From Marinobacter sp. AC-23 (GTDB taxonomy: Bacteria > Pseudomonadota > Gammaproteobacteria > Pseudomonadales > Oleiphilaceae): DNA of 64,000 bases. Below, one piece after another: positions 20,552 to 30,622 of the stretch. Positions within the stretch are counted from its first letter, which is position 1. The number at the start of each line of letters is the position of its first letter. Position numbers and translations under genes: made by a program. The stretch lies in NCBI RefSeq assembly GCF_001858325.1, contig NZ_MBPP01000001.1, positions 350,610-414,609 of the forward strand, read 5' to 3'. Under the pieces are notes generated by a model, which saw only the letters and a program-made list of their open reading frames with translations, did no database searches and was not told the DNA's origin.

Positions 20552-21187
20552 ATGGCCCGCCGGACAAAAGAGGAAGCGCAACAGACTCGCGAAAAGCTGA
20601 TCGACGCCGCTGAAATTGTATTTCATCGCACAGGTGTCGCGCAGGCATCGCTTAATGAAATAGCCCAAGAAGCCAACCTTACCCGAGGTGCTTTCTACTG
20701 GCATTTCAAGAACAAACAAGACATATTTAAAGCGATGCTTGATAGGCAGTCAGTGCAGTTAGGGCAGCTGGACCCGACTCTGGATGAGCTTGGCGACGCA
20801 GACCCGTTGGCGCGTTTGCGGGCATCGATACTGTTCGTGGTTCGTGAAATAGAGCGGGACCCTAGCCGCAGGCGAGTCTATGAAATAGTGTTTCAGAAGT
20901 GCGAGATGACCGCGCAAAACGAGCCCATTGGCACCCTGCTCCGAAACAATGTTTTAATCGGCTCCGAGCGAATGCACGCAGCTTTTACCAGCGCCATCCG
21001 GCAAAACTATATGCCAAAAAATCTGGACATCGACAGCGCCATCACGCACCTGCACGTTCAGGTGACGGGTGTGGTTTACCTGTGGCTGTTACTACCAGGT
21101 ACGTTTGATCTGCAATCCCAGGCAACGCGCTTGGTTGATCTTTTCTTTAGTCAATTACCTGAGCACTTTTTGAGCGGCGAAGTTTAA
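20552..21187 (+). CDS. TetR/AcrR-family transcriptional repressor of the efflux operon
   Basis: It opens MARRTKEEAQQTREKLIDAAE, almost an AcrR/TtgR signature. The helix-turn-helix (about 27-52; ASLNEIAQEANLTRGAFYWHFKNK) contains the conserved FYWHF. The 211-residue length and the C-terminal ligand domain (IERDPSRRRVYEIVFQKCE) are as in AcrR, NalC or TtgR regulators that bind drugs. GGGAGA lies eight bases before the ATG. It is divergent from mipA-MFP-RND and a matching operator lies between them, so it very probably represses both itself and the pump. Confidence 0.9.
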   Translation: MARRTKEEAQQTREKLIDAAEIVFHRTGVAQASLNEIAQEANLTRGAFYWHFKNKQDIFKAMLDRQSVQLGQLDPTLDELGDADPLARLRASILFVVREIERDPSRRRVYEIVFQKCEMTAQNEPIGTLLRNNVLIGSERMHAAFTSAIRQNYMPKNLDIDSAITHLHVQVTGVVYLWLLLPGTFDLQSQATRLVDLFFSQLPEHFLSGEV

Positions 21188-21199
21188 CGCCATACGTCA

Positions 21200-22060
21200 T
21201 TATTGCCGATTTACGAATGCGCTCTTCACGTGATTTGCCAGTGCATCACTCACCGGATTGGTACCACGTCGAACAAGTGCCAACTGATAGGAGCCGATCT
21301 CAGGCAAGTTCTGGTTGGTAATTTCCTTCAGGGGAGAGTTTACAAGGCTTCGCGGGAAGGGTGCGATCGCCAGATCCGCCATCAAGGCCGCTTCCTGGCC
21401 GGAGCAATTTTCACAGGTGTAGGCGATTCGGTACGGAGTACCTGTTTTATCCAGAGCCCGCAGCGTCATCCGGCGCCAAGCACACCCTTCGTGGGCCACG
21501 GCAAGCGGCACCGGAGATCGCAAGAATGCGGTCGACTCTTCATGCCCAGCCCAAACCAGGGGCTCTTCATGCACAACCTCCCCCCGAACCCTCTGAACGT
21601 CATCCGAAACCGTCACCAGTGCCATGTCCAGTTCCCCGGCATCTAACCGTTCCAGATTCTGTTTACTGGAGCCAACCACAACGTTTACAAGCACCGCAGG
21701 GTATGAGCGGGCAAACTGGGAAAGTACTTCCGGCAAAATTCGAGTGCCTATGTCATCTGATGTCCCGATACCCACTTTGCCTTCCAGGGATGGCGCCAGG
21801 AAGTATCGCACGGCTTCTTCGTTTAACCGTAACAACCGCCGACTGTAACCCAATAGCGCCTCACCTTCTGGGGTCAATCGAACTTGTCGGGGTTCACGAA
21901 TAAACAGGCATTTCCCCAGCTTCTGCTCCAGCTGCTTTATCTGCATGCTCAGCGCCGAAGGCGTCCGATGAACAATTTTTGCGGCACCGGTAAAGGTGCC
22001 ACATTCAGAAATTGTAACGAAGGTTCTGAGCACTTCATTGTCTAGCAGTGGCATGGCCAA
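21200..22060 (-). CDS. LysR-family transcriptional regulator
   Basis: 286 residues: winged helix-turn-helix (about 5-65; FVTISECGTFTGAAKIVHRTPSALSMQIKQLE) and a substrate-binding domain (about 90-280). The ligand domain resembles the IlvY/NhaR-like group, with VGIGTSDDIGTRILPEVLSQF after the linker helix. It is convergent with the TetR gene (12 bases apart) and divergent from a small unknown gene at 22239, its most likely target if it regulates a neighbour. The effector cannot be read from the sequence. Confidence 0.88.
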   Translation of the reverse strand: MAMPLLDNEVLRTFVTISECGTFTGAAKIVHRTPSALSMQIKQLEQKLGKCLFIREPRQVRLTPEGEALLGYSRRLLRLNEEAVRYFLAPSLEGKVGIGTSDDIGTRILPEVLSQFARSYPAVLVNVVVGSSKQNLERLDAGELDMALVTVSDDVQRVRGEVVHEEPLVWAGHEESTAFLRSPVPLAVAHEGCAWRRMTLRALDKTGTPYRIAYTCENCSGQEAALMADLAIAPFPRSLVNSPLKEITNQNLPEIGSYQLALVRRGTNPVSDALANHVKSAFVNRQ

Positions 22061-22238
22061 TTTATCGTACCTCCATCAGGAAGATCGAATCGTCCCCTTA
22101 AGAATAACTGAAGGCAAGATTAAATTCTTTTCGTTTGATTGAATGCTTCCGAAGCAGCACTCTCGTATAAGGTACTTGGGTTGCGTAGCGTCGTAGTAGC
22201 AACCGGGTTTGGTGGGCAAGCACACATACTTATAGGTG

Positions 22239-22472
22239 ATGGCAATGCTGGGCTTAAAGGCAAATCAACAAACAGCCAAACAGGCTTCCTTCTCATTGGT
22301 AGAAAGCTATGCCCGGCGCCAGCATTTTCGGCGTATGGCCAACACGCTCCTTGCTGAAAAAGACGACATTCTCGCGGACTTGGGCTACGAGCGCCAAAGC
22401 ATTATGGTCGCACTCAACCTGCCACTACGCACGGATGCCGTGAAGTATCTTGAACAACACCACCGAGTATGA
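22239..22472 (+). CDS. Small Arg-rich protein, resembles the DUF1127 pattern
   Basis: About 77 residues. The second half (ARRQHFRRMANTLLAEKDDI, then LADLGYERQSIMVALNLPLR) has the look of DUF1127-type small proteins: a basic helix followed by a D-(I/L)-G-(L/Y)-x-R motif. Such proteins are known in phosphate, oxidative or RNA regulation in alphaproteobacteria, but I cannot confirm the family here. It is divergent from the LysR regulator. The start is ATG 22239 or 22245, and the RBS is weak. Confidence 0.5.
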   Translation: MAMLGLKANQQTAKQASFSLVESYARRQHFRRMANTLLAEKDDILADLGYERQSIMVALNLPLRTDAVKYLEQHHRV

Positions 22473-22475
22473 GGC

Positions 22476-22742
22476 TTGCCCCAGAGGCAACAGACAGCCC
22501 CCAGTTTGGCTTGTGCTTGGTTCGTATTGCTCGCACTCACCCAGCTCGGGCCAGGTCTCTCAATGGGCCTCGGATCACCTGATGAGCTTACGTTTGAGCA
22601 CATCTATCATCGACCTGAGTTTGGTCCGGCCTGCACTTATCGGGAATTTCACCCTCTGGTAGAGCCCGGAGACTTCCTCTCCGGAACTGTGCCCTCTGCG
22701 TACTCAGCAGACTGGGAAAAAGCTCATGCCGAACGGTTTTAG
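22476..22742 (+). CDS. Uncertain small exported protein
   Basis: An open frame of 88 residues starts four bases after the previous stop with TTG. It has a hydrophobic N-terminal segment (SLACAWFVLLALTQLGPGLS) like a signal peptide, then an acidic and aromatic tail (YREFHPLVEPGDFLSGTV). I do not recognise it. It could be a real small secreted protein or chance. The absence of an ATG and the 4-base gap are weak evidence on either side. Confidence 0.3.
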   Translation: MPQRQQTAPSLACAWFVLLALTQLGPGLSMGLGSPDELTFEHIYHRPEFGPACTYREFHPLVEPGDFLSGTVPSAYSADWEKAHAERF

Positions 22743-22796
22743 GCGACTGTCGCTCGCCGCCAATGAAAAAACGCTGGAGAAAGGCCTCTCATGCGG

Positions 22797-23317
22797 TTAC
22801 AGGGTTTGAGTGCTGTGATCCATTGTCGCTTTTGCCAGTTCCCGCTGATCCACGCTGGCGCAATGCGCCACAACGGTCCAGCGCCCGTCGTCTTTTGCAA
22901 TACGCGCTTTTTCTATTAAAACGTCGTGATCCGGCCGTAAAGATACGGCACCCGCGAGAAGAAGGGCCAATATCGTGCCCAGGAAACCCAACGCGACAAA
23001 CGTCATCACCGGGCTTGATCGGGCCAATGCTGGGCCGATAGCCAACAGCACAGCAGCGATCACCAGCCCAACCACAAGACCTATCAACCCAAACCTCACA
23101 TGAGTTTTGACCAGAGACCGCGCGATGCCCTTATCGTCCGGCTCTACCTTGTGCCCATATGGGGGTCATGTGGCTGGACGACTCGGATCTGCTCCCGTGG
23201 TATTCCAGCCACTTTCAACGATTCTACGGCCCTGCTTGCAGCTATCTGACTGTCAAACTCTGCACTGATTTTATGGGAATAGTGCTCGCCCAATACCGCA
23301 CCATCATGTTCAGGCAT
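22797..23317 (-). CDS. Membrane protein with N-terminal stress-protein-like (YflT-type) domain (frameshifted)
   Basis: The start MPEHDGAVLGEHYSH at 23317 has GGAGGCGAG just upstream. The N-terminal part (FDSQIAASRAVESLKVAGIP, then REQIRVVQP) resembles the domain of general stress protein 17M/YflT. Two transmembrane helices follow (FGLIGLVVGLVIAAVLLAIG and MTFVALGFLGTILALLLAGA), then a cytoplasmic tail ending SLRPDHDVLIEKAR... with VVAHCAS. One missing base near 23140 splits the raw frame; repaired length is 173 residues. Domain assignment is from pattern memory. Its function is unknown. Confidence 0.6.
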
Positions 23318-23499
23318 GTTCTCGCCTCCGGTCGCGCTGAAATAAGCTTGCTGTTCCCTTATAACTGCTAGCAGAGGTTCCCAGATTCTGCAATTTAGGG
23401 CCGGATCAAAAACGCAAACCGCCAGTAATCGCTCCATCGCCATCAATATCAGCGTGACCCTCAGCATCTGTGGCGGAGGGGCTCGCATTGCCTACGGGA

Positions 23500-24656
23500 T
23501 TACTCAAGTGTCCGGGCTTTTATCGCGAGCAGCACCAACACCGGCGCAGGCAACACAAAGGCGGCCATCGCCCGATCCGGGTGTACCTCTAGCAACCAGC
23601 CTCCTGCAAGGGTTCCGGCGATGTACCCCAGTGTGTGGGTGCTGGTTAACCGTCCGCCGACTTCTCCGTGCGCATCCGGCTGACACTGACGCACCTGGCT
23701 GCCATACCAAGGTGTGAGTACAGCGGCGCCAAAGGCAAGAAAAGCAACACCTACATAGATCTCAAAGACCGTCGTTGCAACACCTAATACCACCCCAGCT
23801 ATCAGAAGCGCAGCCCCCCAGACCATCGTAAGCGCAACCGTCCCACGTATCCGGGCATGTACCAGAGGGCCTAACACCAGCCCCACAACGGAGGTCAGCA
23901 TCAGGCAGCCGCCGTCAGAGAAGATCCAGCTTCGGCCGATACCTCTGCAATACGGGTCAGGACTGGGCCAAGCACAAATTGCAAGGAGCCTACCCAGGCT
24001 GTTAGCAACAGAGCCATCAGGTAAAACGGCCGCCCCGGCCCCCAAGGTAAACGGCTACGAGGTTGACCATGGAGAAAGCCATTCTCTGGCTCGTGCTCTA
24101 CTGGGGCAGAACGACTTCCCCGCACCAACAGCACGGCCAGAACGCCTGCCATAAACAACCCCGTCATCATCCCCAGCCAGGTAGCCAAAGCAATCAGTGC
24201 GGGGCCGGCAAGACGGCCTGCATGAACTGCTATTTGAAGGCGGGAAAGCCGGTAACTCCAGTCTTTCGGCCCGATTCCTGCAATCGCAAGCCGCTGCGCT
24301 GCGGGAAAGATTCCGCCTGCCCCCGCGCCATGGGCCAGTCGTGCCAGCACCAGAAAGACTGCCGCCCACGCCCCCTGGACGTTCAGCCCCAACACCAGCA
24401 ACACCAGCCCGAAACCTGCCAATACCAGAGCAGATGCCAAGCCAATAACTGGCCGCGCGCCCCGGCGATCAGCCACCCGCCCCCACAGAGGCGCGCCAAT
24501 CAGTACCGGAACCATTCCGGCGGACAGAACCAGTGACCAAATTCCTGCCGAAAGCCCAGTGCGTTCGATAAGCCAAGGCAAACAAGCAATCAGAGCTGAC
24601 TGCAGCAACCCCATCATGAGAACCGGTCCCCAGGCATCCTTTCCTCGAATAGTCAT
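23500..24656 (-). CDS. MFS transporter, probable siderophore exporter (frameshifted)
   Basis: A major-facilitator protein with the loop 2-3 motif GRVADRRGARPVIG and twelve hydrophobic segments. One missing base near 23900 splits it; repaired length is 385 residues. It is transcribed divergently from iucA, with a Fur-box-like site between, the same arrangement as PvsC/AlcS-type exporters beside siderophore genes. The likely job is export of newly made aerobactin across the inner membrane. This role is inferred from position; the sequence itself only supports a drug/H+ antiporter-like MFS protein. Confidence 0.78.
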
Positions 24657-24688
24657 CGCTACCTCACTCTAACCTGTCGCCACAATAC

Positions 24689-24707
24689 GCAATTGCGAAT
24701 CATTATC
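24689..24707. promoter_or_regulatory. Fur-box-like operator, MFS / iucA divergent promoter
   Basis: Read on the minus strand, the 19-mer starts GATAATGATT and matches the Fur consensus (GATAATGATAATCATTATC) at 13 of 19 positions, including the first nine. It sits between the divergent MFS and iucA starts, which is where an iron-dependent repressor would be expected. Confidence 0.65.
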
Positions 24708-24754
24708 GTTAACTTTACAGTGTTTCACAACATTACCCAGATAAGGATTTCGTT

Positions 24755-26538
24755 ATGAGTCGACACCGGAAAAAATTTGACCCTCCCATTAACGCTTATT
24801 TCAATGCACTGCTCCGGGAAACAGGCCCTTGGCCCTGGCATTCCCAGCACCGTCACTTTTCCATCACCCACCCTCAATCGGGCGAAACACTTCTGATCCC
24901 CTGTCGGTTTCGCAGCCTGGGCGGTCGACATCTTCTCGGGCCGGATCTCCTGCTGAATTCGAAGAATGGCCCCAAACCGGTGAGTTTCATGACAGCGGTA
25001 GAGTGGACCCTGACTCTGCCTGCGCTTTTAAACGAGTCAACATCCCAGGCCCGGGAGAACTTTTGTGACCGGGTACAACGCAGTGAAGAAAACCTTGGCC
25101 TTGCCCTGGGCTACCGTGCGCAGCATTTGCTCGTATCCGACTCCGGGCTCCAAAGCTTTATCGAGTCGGAGCAGGCGCTTGTTAACGGCCACTCCATCCA
25201 CCCCTGCCCGAAAGACCGGGGAAACATGGATCGGGAGGAAGCAGCGGTATTTTCACCGGAGTACGCGGGCCGGTTTTCGCTAATCTGGTACAGCGTAGAT
25301 TCCGCCTGTGTCCGCTGTAACGAATCCACGGGGGCGTCGATGGCCCACGCGATTCAATCCTTGCTGGAACGAGAATCTCCATTTGTACGCCGTGCCATAC
25401 ACGCCGCCAAACAGCCTGGACACATGATTATTCCCTGCCATCCCTTCCAGCACCGCCATTGGCAAGCTCATCCGGCTCTTCGCACAATGCAGGCCGAAGG
25501 CCGGTTACGGAGCCTGGCCATGGGCACCAGCCCATGGCGCGCGACTTCGTCGCTAAGGGCGATTTGGTCCGACGAACAGGACTGGATGCTGAAGTTCTCC
25601 CTCTCTGTTCGCATCACTAATTCCCTTCGCCATTTGCAGCCCCAGGAAGCGTTGCGAGGACCTGCACTGGCCGACCTTCTGGATACAGAGCCCGCCCAGC
25701 GTTGGCTGGCAAGACACCCCCAATTCCAGATACTCAATGAACCTCTTGCTCTAGCGCTCTGCGACAATTCAGACAACCCGCTGCCCGAGACCACGCTGGT
25801 ATTCCGGGATAACCCCTTTCAGGGTGACAATGCCGAGAACTGCGAGCTGCTGGCCTCACTGCTGCAGGACAATCCGTCCACGGGGCTCTCCAGGCTTGGC
25901 CACTGTCTGCAAGCTATGAATACCGATGAGGCTGGAGCCATCGCCTGGTTTCGCGCCTACCTGGACCTGGCAGTCAAACCCCTGCTGGATGCCCAGAGCA
26001 ACCTCGGGCTTTTGTTCGGCGCCCACCAGCAGAACCTGATATTGCGTCTGGACGACCGCTTCCAACCGGTTGCTGCCTGGTTCCGAGATTGCCAGGGCAC
26101 CGGCTTCTCGGCCCTTGCACACCAGCAGTTCGGCCTGGGCTCGCGGCGTCGGCACAAGCCAGCGGGAATGATTTACCAGATGCCCTGGGGACAAGACTGT
26201 TTAGCTATTACCTGTTTATCAACAGCACGTTTAACGTGATCAGCTCCCTGGCTGCCGCCAGCCTTTGTACCGAAACCCACCTCCTGGGTCAGCTTAGGGA
26301 GTGGTTGCAGCAACGGAGCGCAGAGGCTCCGGCTGACCCCAGCGCCATCCACTACCTGCTAAACAGCCCACAGCTTTATGCCAAGAACAATTTTCTGTGT
26401 TCCCTGAGGGCGCTGAACGAAAACACCCTGGACGATCTCGAATCCATCTATCACCCCATTCCCAATCCGCTGGTGCTTAGCCACCCCCTGAAAACGGAGA
26501 ATAACGACGCTTATGACACATACGTTCTCACCCATTGA
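24755..26538 (+). CDS. iucA: Aerobactin synthetase IucA (NIS synthetase, frameshifted)
   Basis: IucA condenses N6-acetyl-N6-hydroxylysine with a carboxyl of citrate using ATP. NIS motifs are visible: GHSIHPCPKDRG (ATP-binding HPxxK-type), LKFSLSVRITNSLRHL (KLxxxVxxTxxxR-type) and LLFGAHQQNLIL (Mg/ATP loop). The C-terminal FhuF-like region is in the second segment (LFSYYLFINSTFNVISSL). One missing base near 26195 splits it; the repaired protein has 594 residues. ATG 24755 has AAGGA upstream. It overlaps iucB by 26 bases and heads the operon behind a Fur-box-like site. Confidence 0.87.
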
Positions 26539-27486
26539 AGTGACTTCCTCATCCGACCGCCAACAACTGCGGATCAGTCTGGACCACCAAGTGTGGCAAG
26601 CACGGCATCAAGTGACCGCGACCGGCGGCCGCATTCTGGACTGGGAGGGCCCTGCCCTGAACAGAGAGGCCAGCCACCGCGTGCTGGACTCTCTGTTCTA
26701 CACATTGGACAGCCGGCAGATTGAACTAACAAATGGAACCTGTGAGTTCTTCGATACGTGTCATCCGGCGTGGGAAGAAACAGAGGGAGGCAAGGCTCTG
26801 TTTCGCTCGGACTTCTATCAGATACGGGAGTATTGGCTCGACAAGGCTCTGTGGCCGATTCTGCCAGATCGCATCGTCCAGACCGGCGATATCCGGCACC
26901 CTCGGCGCCCAACGGTAGAAAACCAAATCTTGTACAGACGGTTTGCGCCCGGGCTCGGTAAAACCATCACACTGCGCCAGGCGACCGTAGAAGAAGACAG
27001 CGAGCGTTTCCATCGCTGGCAGAACAGCCTCGGGTTGCAAAGTTCTGGGAGTACCCCTGGAGCCGCGAGCGCCTCAACGCCATGCTGGATGAGCGCAGGG
27101 CAGACTCGCACTCCACACCACTTATTCTGGAAGCCAACGGTGAGGCTGTTGGCTATTTTGAAACCTACTATGCAGTGGAAGACCGACTAGGCCCCTATTG
27201 CGATGCAGCCCCTTACGACCAGGGTGTGCACGTACTTGTGGGCGAACAAGCCTTCCTTGGCAAGGGTCAGACACCACACTGGCTCAACGCCGTCAGCCAC
27301 TTCCTGTTTCTTGCAGAACCCCGCACCCGGCACATTTGGGGGGAACCCAAAGCTGACAACAAAGCAATGCTACGCCATACCGAAACCACCACGTGGGAAA
27401 AGCGTGGCGAGTTTGACTTCCCCCATAAACGGGCGGCGCTGCTGTGCAACCCCCGCGACCGCTTCTTCCTCGACACCCAACTGTAA
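26513..27486 (+). CDS. iucB: N6-hydroxylysine O/N-acetyltransferase IucB (frameshifted)
   Basis: A GNAT-fold acyltransferase that acetylates N6-hydroxylysine from acetyl-CoA. The second half has the family core: FWEYPWSRERLNAML, LILEANGEAVGYFETYYAVED, then QGVHVLVGEQAFLGKGQT and IWGEPKADNKAMLRH. One missing base near 27030 splits the raw frame; the repaired length is 324 residues, close to known IucB. It lies between iucA and iucC as in the classical aerobactin operon. Marine homologues of this family may use longer acyl donors; the sequence does not tell which donor is used here. Confidence 0.87.
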
Positions 27487-27504
27487 TCGACAGGGACAGC
27501 CTAG

Positions 27505-29241
27505 ATGGAACAATCCAATCACTGGCGAATCGTTAACCAACGGCTAATGGCCCGTCTGCTGGGCGAATGCACCTACGAAGGAGTGCTTTCGCCCAGGCAC
27601 CGGGAAGGTGATGTCTACGAACTCAATGCGGGCCAACACTGCTATCGGTTCCAGGCACGGAGAACGCCGTGGGATTTTCTATGGATACGGCCACACACCG
27701 TACTCCGGGATGGGGCGCCGTTCAGCGATGCCGTGCAAATGATCCTCGATTGCCGTGACGCATTCGCTATGACCGACATCACCCTCGGCAACTTTATAGA
27801 AGAAATAAACAATACACTCACCGGTGACCTGTTGCGTCAGCAGAAACTGGCCGCCAAAACCGCGGGACAACTACTAGACCTTCCGCCCATCAGTCTGGAA
27901 GCGCTGTTGGATGGTCACCCCAAGCTGCTGGCAAACCGCGGGCGGCTCGGATGGAGCGTGGATGACTTGCAACAATATAGCCCCGAAGCAAGTCAACCGA
28001 TCACCCTGCGGTGGCTGGCGGCCCACCGAACCACCGGCATACGCACCTTCGGTACGCCAACCCCGGAAGCCTGTTTGCTGTCAGCAGAGAGGGAGGTTCT
28101 CACCGACTATCTTTCTTCCCCAGACTGGTCATTGGTGCCGGTTCACCCCTGGCAGTGGCAGCGCTATATCCAGAGTCAGTATATTGCGATGCTGCAAAGC
28201 GGCACCCTGGTTGACCTTGGGGAGTGCGGCCCTGGCTACCTGCCCCAACAGTCCATCCGGACTCTGTCGAACATGGACGAGCCGAATCGGTGCGATTTAA
28301 AACTCTCACTGACAGTTCTCAACACCTCTTCTTATCGGGGCATTCCGCCAGAACCCATGGCTTGGGCACCGGAATTGTCAGACTGGCTGGCAACCACTGC
28401 CGCCCATGACCCTTTTCTTTGTGCAGCCGGCCTGACCGTGCAACGGGAGCTTGGCGGAGTACACCTGCCGCAGCCCCACCAACAGGGGGTTGAGGGTACG
28501 CCGTACCGTTACCGGGAAATGCTGGGAGCCGTCTGGCGAGAAAGCCTGTCCAGTAAAGCCGAGCCCGGCGAGCAGGGCTGGATATTCGCCGTGCTCATGC
28601 AAACCGATGCCGCCGGTTTCCCTCTGGCTGCCGAGATGATTCGCTGTTCTGGCTTGTCCGTTGAGGCCTGGCTTACCGAACTGTTCGATCGAATCACACT
28701 CCCCCTATACCACTTGTTATGTCGTTACGGTATTGGGCTGGTAGCGCACGGCCAGAACCTGGGGGTTATGTTCCAAAAATTCTGCCCGCAAAGGGTGGTT
28801 ATCAAGGATTTTCATGGTGATGTAAGGTTGGCCGAGGGCGACCTACCCACTCAGGCCGGACTTACCGAGTCCCTGGCGCAGCATCTACCCCGCCTGCCCC
28901 CAGCGCACCTGCTTCACGATCTTTATACCGGGCACCTGGTCACCGGACTAAGGTTTTTATCGCCCTTGCTAGAGGAGCATCTCGGCTTTCCAGAAAGAGC
29001 CTTCTATCAGCTGCTTCACGCCCGGCTGAAGCGTTATCAACTGGCTCACCCGGAACTCGCATCGAGCTTTGCGCAATTCGACCTGCTCCGACCGTCTATG
29101 GAGCGGGTATGTCTTAACAAGGTGCGCTTTTGTATCGGCTACAGCGACGATGCCGCGCGCCCCACCCCAGCACTAGGCCCAGCGCTACCCAACCCCCTTC
29201 ACCCCCAAAACCATCAACCCCTGGAGATATGCCATGAGTAA
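27505..29241 (+). CDS. iucC: Aerobactin synthetase IucC (NIS synthetase)
   Basis: The intact 578-residue enzyme adds the second acylated hydroxylysine to the IucA product to finish aerobactin. NIS motifs: DGHPKLLANRGRLGW (phosphate-binding HPxxK), VPVHPWQW, CDLKLSLTVLNTSSYRGI, VAHGQNLGVMF and VIKDFHGDVRL. The N-terminal IucA/IucC domain (about 120-370) and C-terminal FhuF-like domain (about 390-560) are both complete. It starts 18 bases after iucB and overlaps iucD by eight bases. Pairing with an IucA, an IucB and an IucD makes aerobactin much more likely than vibrioferrin or petrobactin. Confidence 0.92.
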   Translation: MEQSNHWRIVNQRLMARLLGECTYEGVLSPRHREGDVYELNAGQHCYRFQARRTPWDFLWIRPHTVLRDGAPFSDAVQMILDCRDAFAMTDITLGNFIEEINNTLTGDLLRQQKLAAKTAGQLLDLPPISLEALLDGHPKLLANRGRLGWSVDDLQQYSPEASQPITLRWLAAHRTTGIRTFGTPTPEACLLSAEREVLTDYLSSPDWSLVPVHPWQWQRYIQSQYIAMLQSGTLVDLGECGPGYLPQQSIRTLSNMDEPNRCDLKLSLTVLNTSSYRGIPPEPMAWAPELSDWLATTAAHDPFLCAAGLTVQRELGGVHLPQPHQQGVEGTPYRYREMLGAVWRESLSSKAEPGEQGWIFAVLMQTDAAGFPLAAEMIRCSGLSVEAWLTELFDRITLPLYHLLCRYGIGLVAHGQNLGVMFQKFCPQRVVIKDFHGDVRLAEGDLPTQAGLTESLAQHLPRLPPAHLLHDLYTGHLVTGLRFLSPLLEEHLGFPERAFYQLLHARLKRYQLAHPELASSFAQFDLLRPSMERVCLNKVRFCIGYSDDAARPTPALGPALPNPLHPQNHQPLEICHE

Positions 29242-30577
29242 GGACATTCTGGATCTCGCCGGTATCGGCATAGGCCCTTTCAACCTGAGTGTGGCGGCCC
29301 TATTGGACCGGCATCCCGACTTGAACGTGGGTTTTTTTGACAGCAAGCCAGCATTCGACTGGCACCCCGGCATGCAACTCCCGGGTGCGCGCTTGCAAAC
29401 GTCTTGCCTCAAGGATTTGGTTACCAGTGCAGACCCATGCAACCCATGGAGTTTTTTGAATTACCTAGTTCAGAAACGACGAATCTATCCGTTTTTAAGT
29501 GCGGATATGGCCACTATCAGCCGCCGGGAATTTGCCGACTATCTGGGATGGGTGGCAAGCCACCTGCCGAATCTGTATTTTAGGCACGAGGTGCAATCCG
29601 TTACTTTTGAAGATGGTCTCTTTCAACTGTTTTTCCGACACCGGCCAGAACCAGTCTATAGCCGCAACCTATGCATTGGCACCGGTATCCGCGCGCACAT
29701 CCCAAAAGCCTGCCAGGCGCTGCCGGAGAATAAGCGCATCCACTGCATTAATTTGAGAAACCGGGACAGGGACTTCACGGGCCAGCACGTTGCAATCATC
29801 GGTGGTGGTCAATCCGGAGCAGAGGTAATGCTAGGTTTGCTTGATGGCCTATGGGGCAAGCCTGCCAGCATCCGCTGGTTATCCCGGCGCTCCAACTTCG
29901 AACCACTGGATGAAACGCCGTTTACCAACTTGTATTTTACCCCGGGCTATGTGAACACGTTCCATAACTTGCCGGAACAAAGGCGCAGGGAGCTGGTGCA
30001 TGACCAGAAACTGGCATCCGATGGTATTTCTCCCGATACATTGCAGGCGCTCTATCAGCGCCTATATGAATACCCCTTTGAAGAACCCCAGCGCCCGATG
30101 CCCGACTTGCTACCAGGGCGGACGCTTCATGCCGTCAGTGAAGGTTCTCCCATGACGCTACTCACCCACAATAGCCTGGATGACCAGTTCGAGGAATTCC
30201 AGGCCGAACAACTGATTCTTTGCACTGGTTTCGACCAGGAGCTTGCGTCATGCCTGGCCCCTCTCGAGCAAAAATTGCACCGGGACACCAAGGGTCATCC
30301 GCGCATGAAGCACAGTTTCAATCTGAACTGGGACGGCCCCGACAACCGGGCCATCTATGCCGTCAATCAGGGGCGTTTCAGCCATGGCGTTGCCGACTCC
30401 CAGCTCAGTCTGATGAGCTGGCGTTCGGCAATCATCGTTAACCATCTTCTTGGAGAAGCTCATTACCCAGTTGAAGAACAAGGAATACCCGTTCAATGGA
30501 GCAGCCAGGCGGTAGGCAGCCGTGTTCAAGAGGAAGCAAAAGGCAAAATTCTTCCACACGCTATTGAATCTATCTGA
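29234..30577 (+). CDS. iucD: L-lysine N6-monooxygenase IucD
   Basis: The first enzyme of aerobactin synthesis, hydroxylating the side-chain nitrogen of lysine with FAD, NADPH and O2. FAD-binding motif IGIGPFNLSVAALL is at residues 10-23, the NADPH motif AIIGGGQSGAEVMLG near 185, and the FATGY-like segment QLILCTGFDQEL near 325. The 447-residue length is normal. It overlaps iucC by eight bases with GGAGATATGCC giving the RBS. The product feeds IucB in the same operon. Confidence 0.93.
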   Translation: MSKDILDLAGIGIGPFNLSVAALLDRHPDLNVGFFDSKPAFDWHPGMQLPGARLQTSCLKDLVTSADPCNPWSFLNYLVQKRRIYPFLSADMATISRREFADYLGWVASHLPNLYFRHEVQSVTFEDGLFQLFFRHRPEPVYSRNLCIGTGIRAHIPKACQALPENKRIHCINLRNRDRDFTGQHVAIIGGGQSGAEVMLGLLDGLWGKPASIRWLSRRSNFEPLDETPFTNLYFTPGYVNTFHNLPEQRRRELVHDQKLASDGISPDTLQALYQRLYEYPFEEPQRPMPDLLPGRTLHAVSEGSPMTLLTHNSLDDQFEEFQAEQLILCTGFDQELASCLAPLEQKLHRDTKGHPRMKHSFNLNWDGPDNRAIYAVNQGRFSHGVADSQLSLMSWRSAIIVNHLLGEAHYPVEEQGIPVQWSSQAVGSRVQEEAKGKILPHAIESI

Positions 30578-30592
30578 TAATCATTTACAATC
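30574..30592. promoter_or_regulatory. Possible Fur site before iutA
   Basis: The stretch CTGATAATCATTTACAATC overlaps the iucD stop and contains GATAATcATT, the central part of a Fur box. It sits about 30 bases before the iutA ATG and could allow separate iron control of the receptor. The match is partial. Confidence 0.4.
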
Positions 30593-30622
30593 GCGTCTTA
30601 TTTTTATCAGGAGAAACACTCA

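Noticed and set aside
23318..23488. N-terminal extension of the YflT-like protein
   Set aside because: No domain-like sequence there; a strong RBS (GGAGGCGAG) precedes the internal ATG at 23317.
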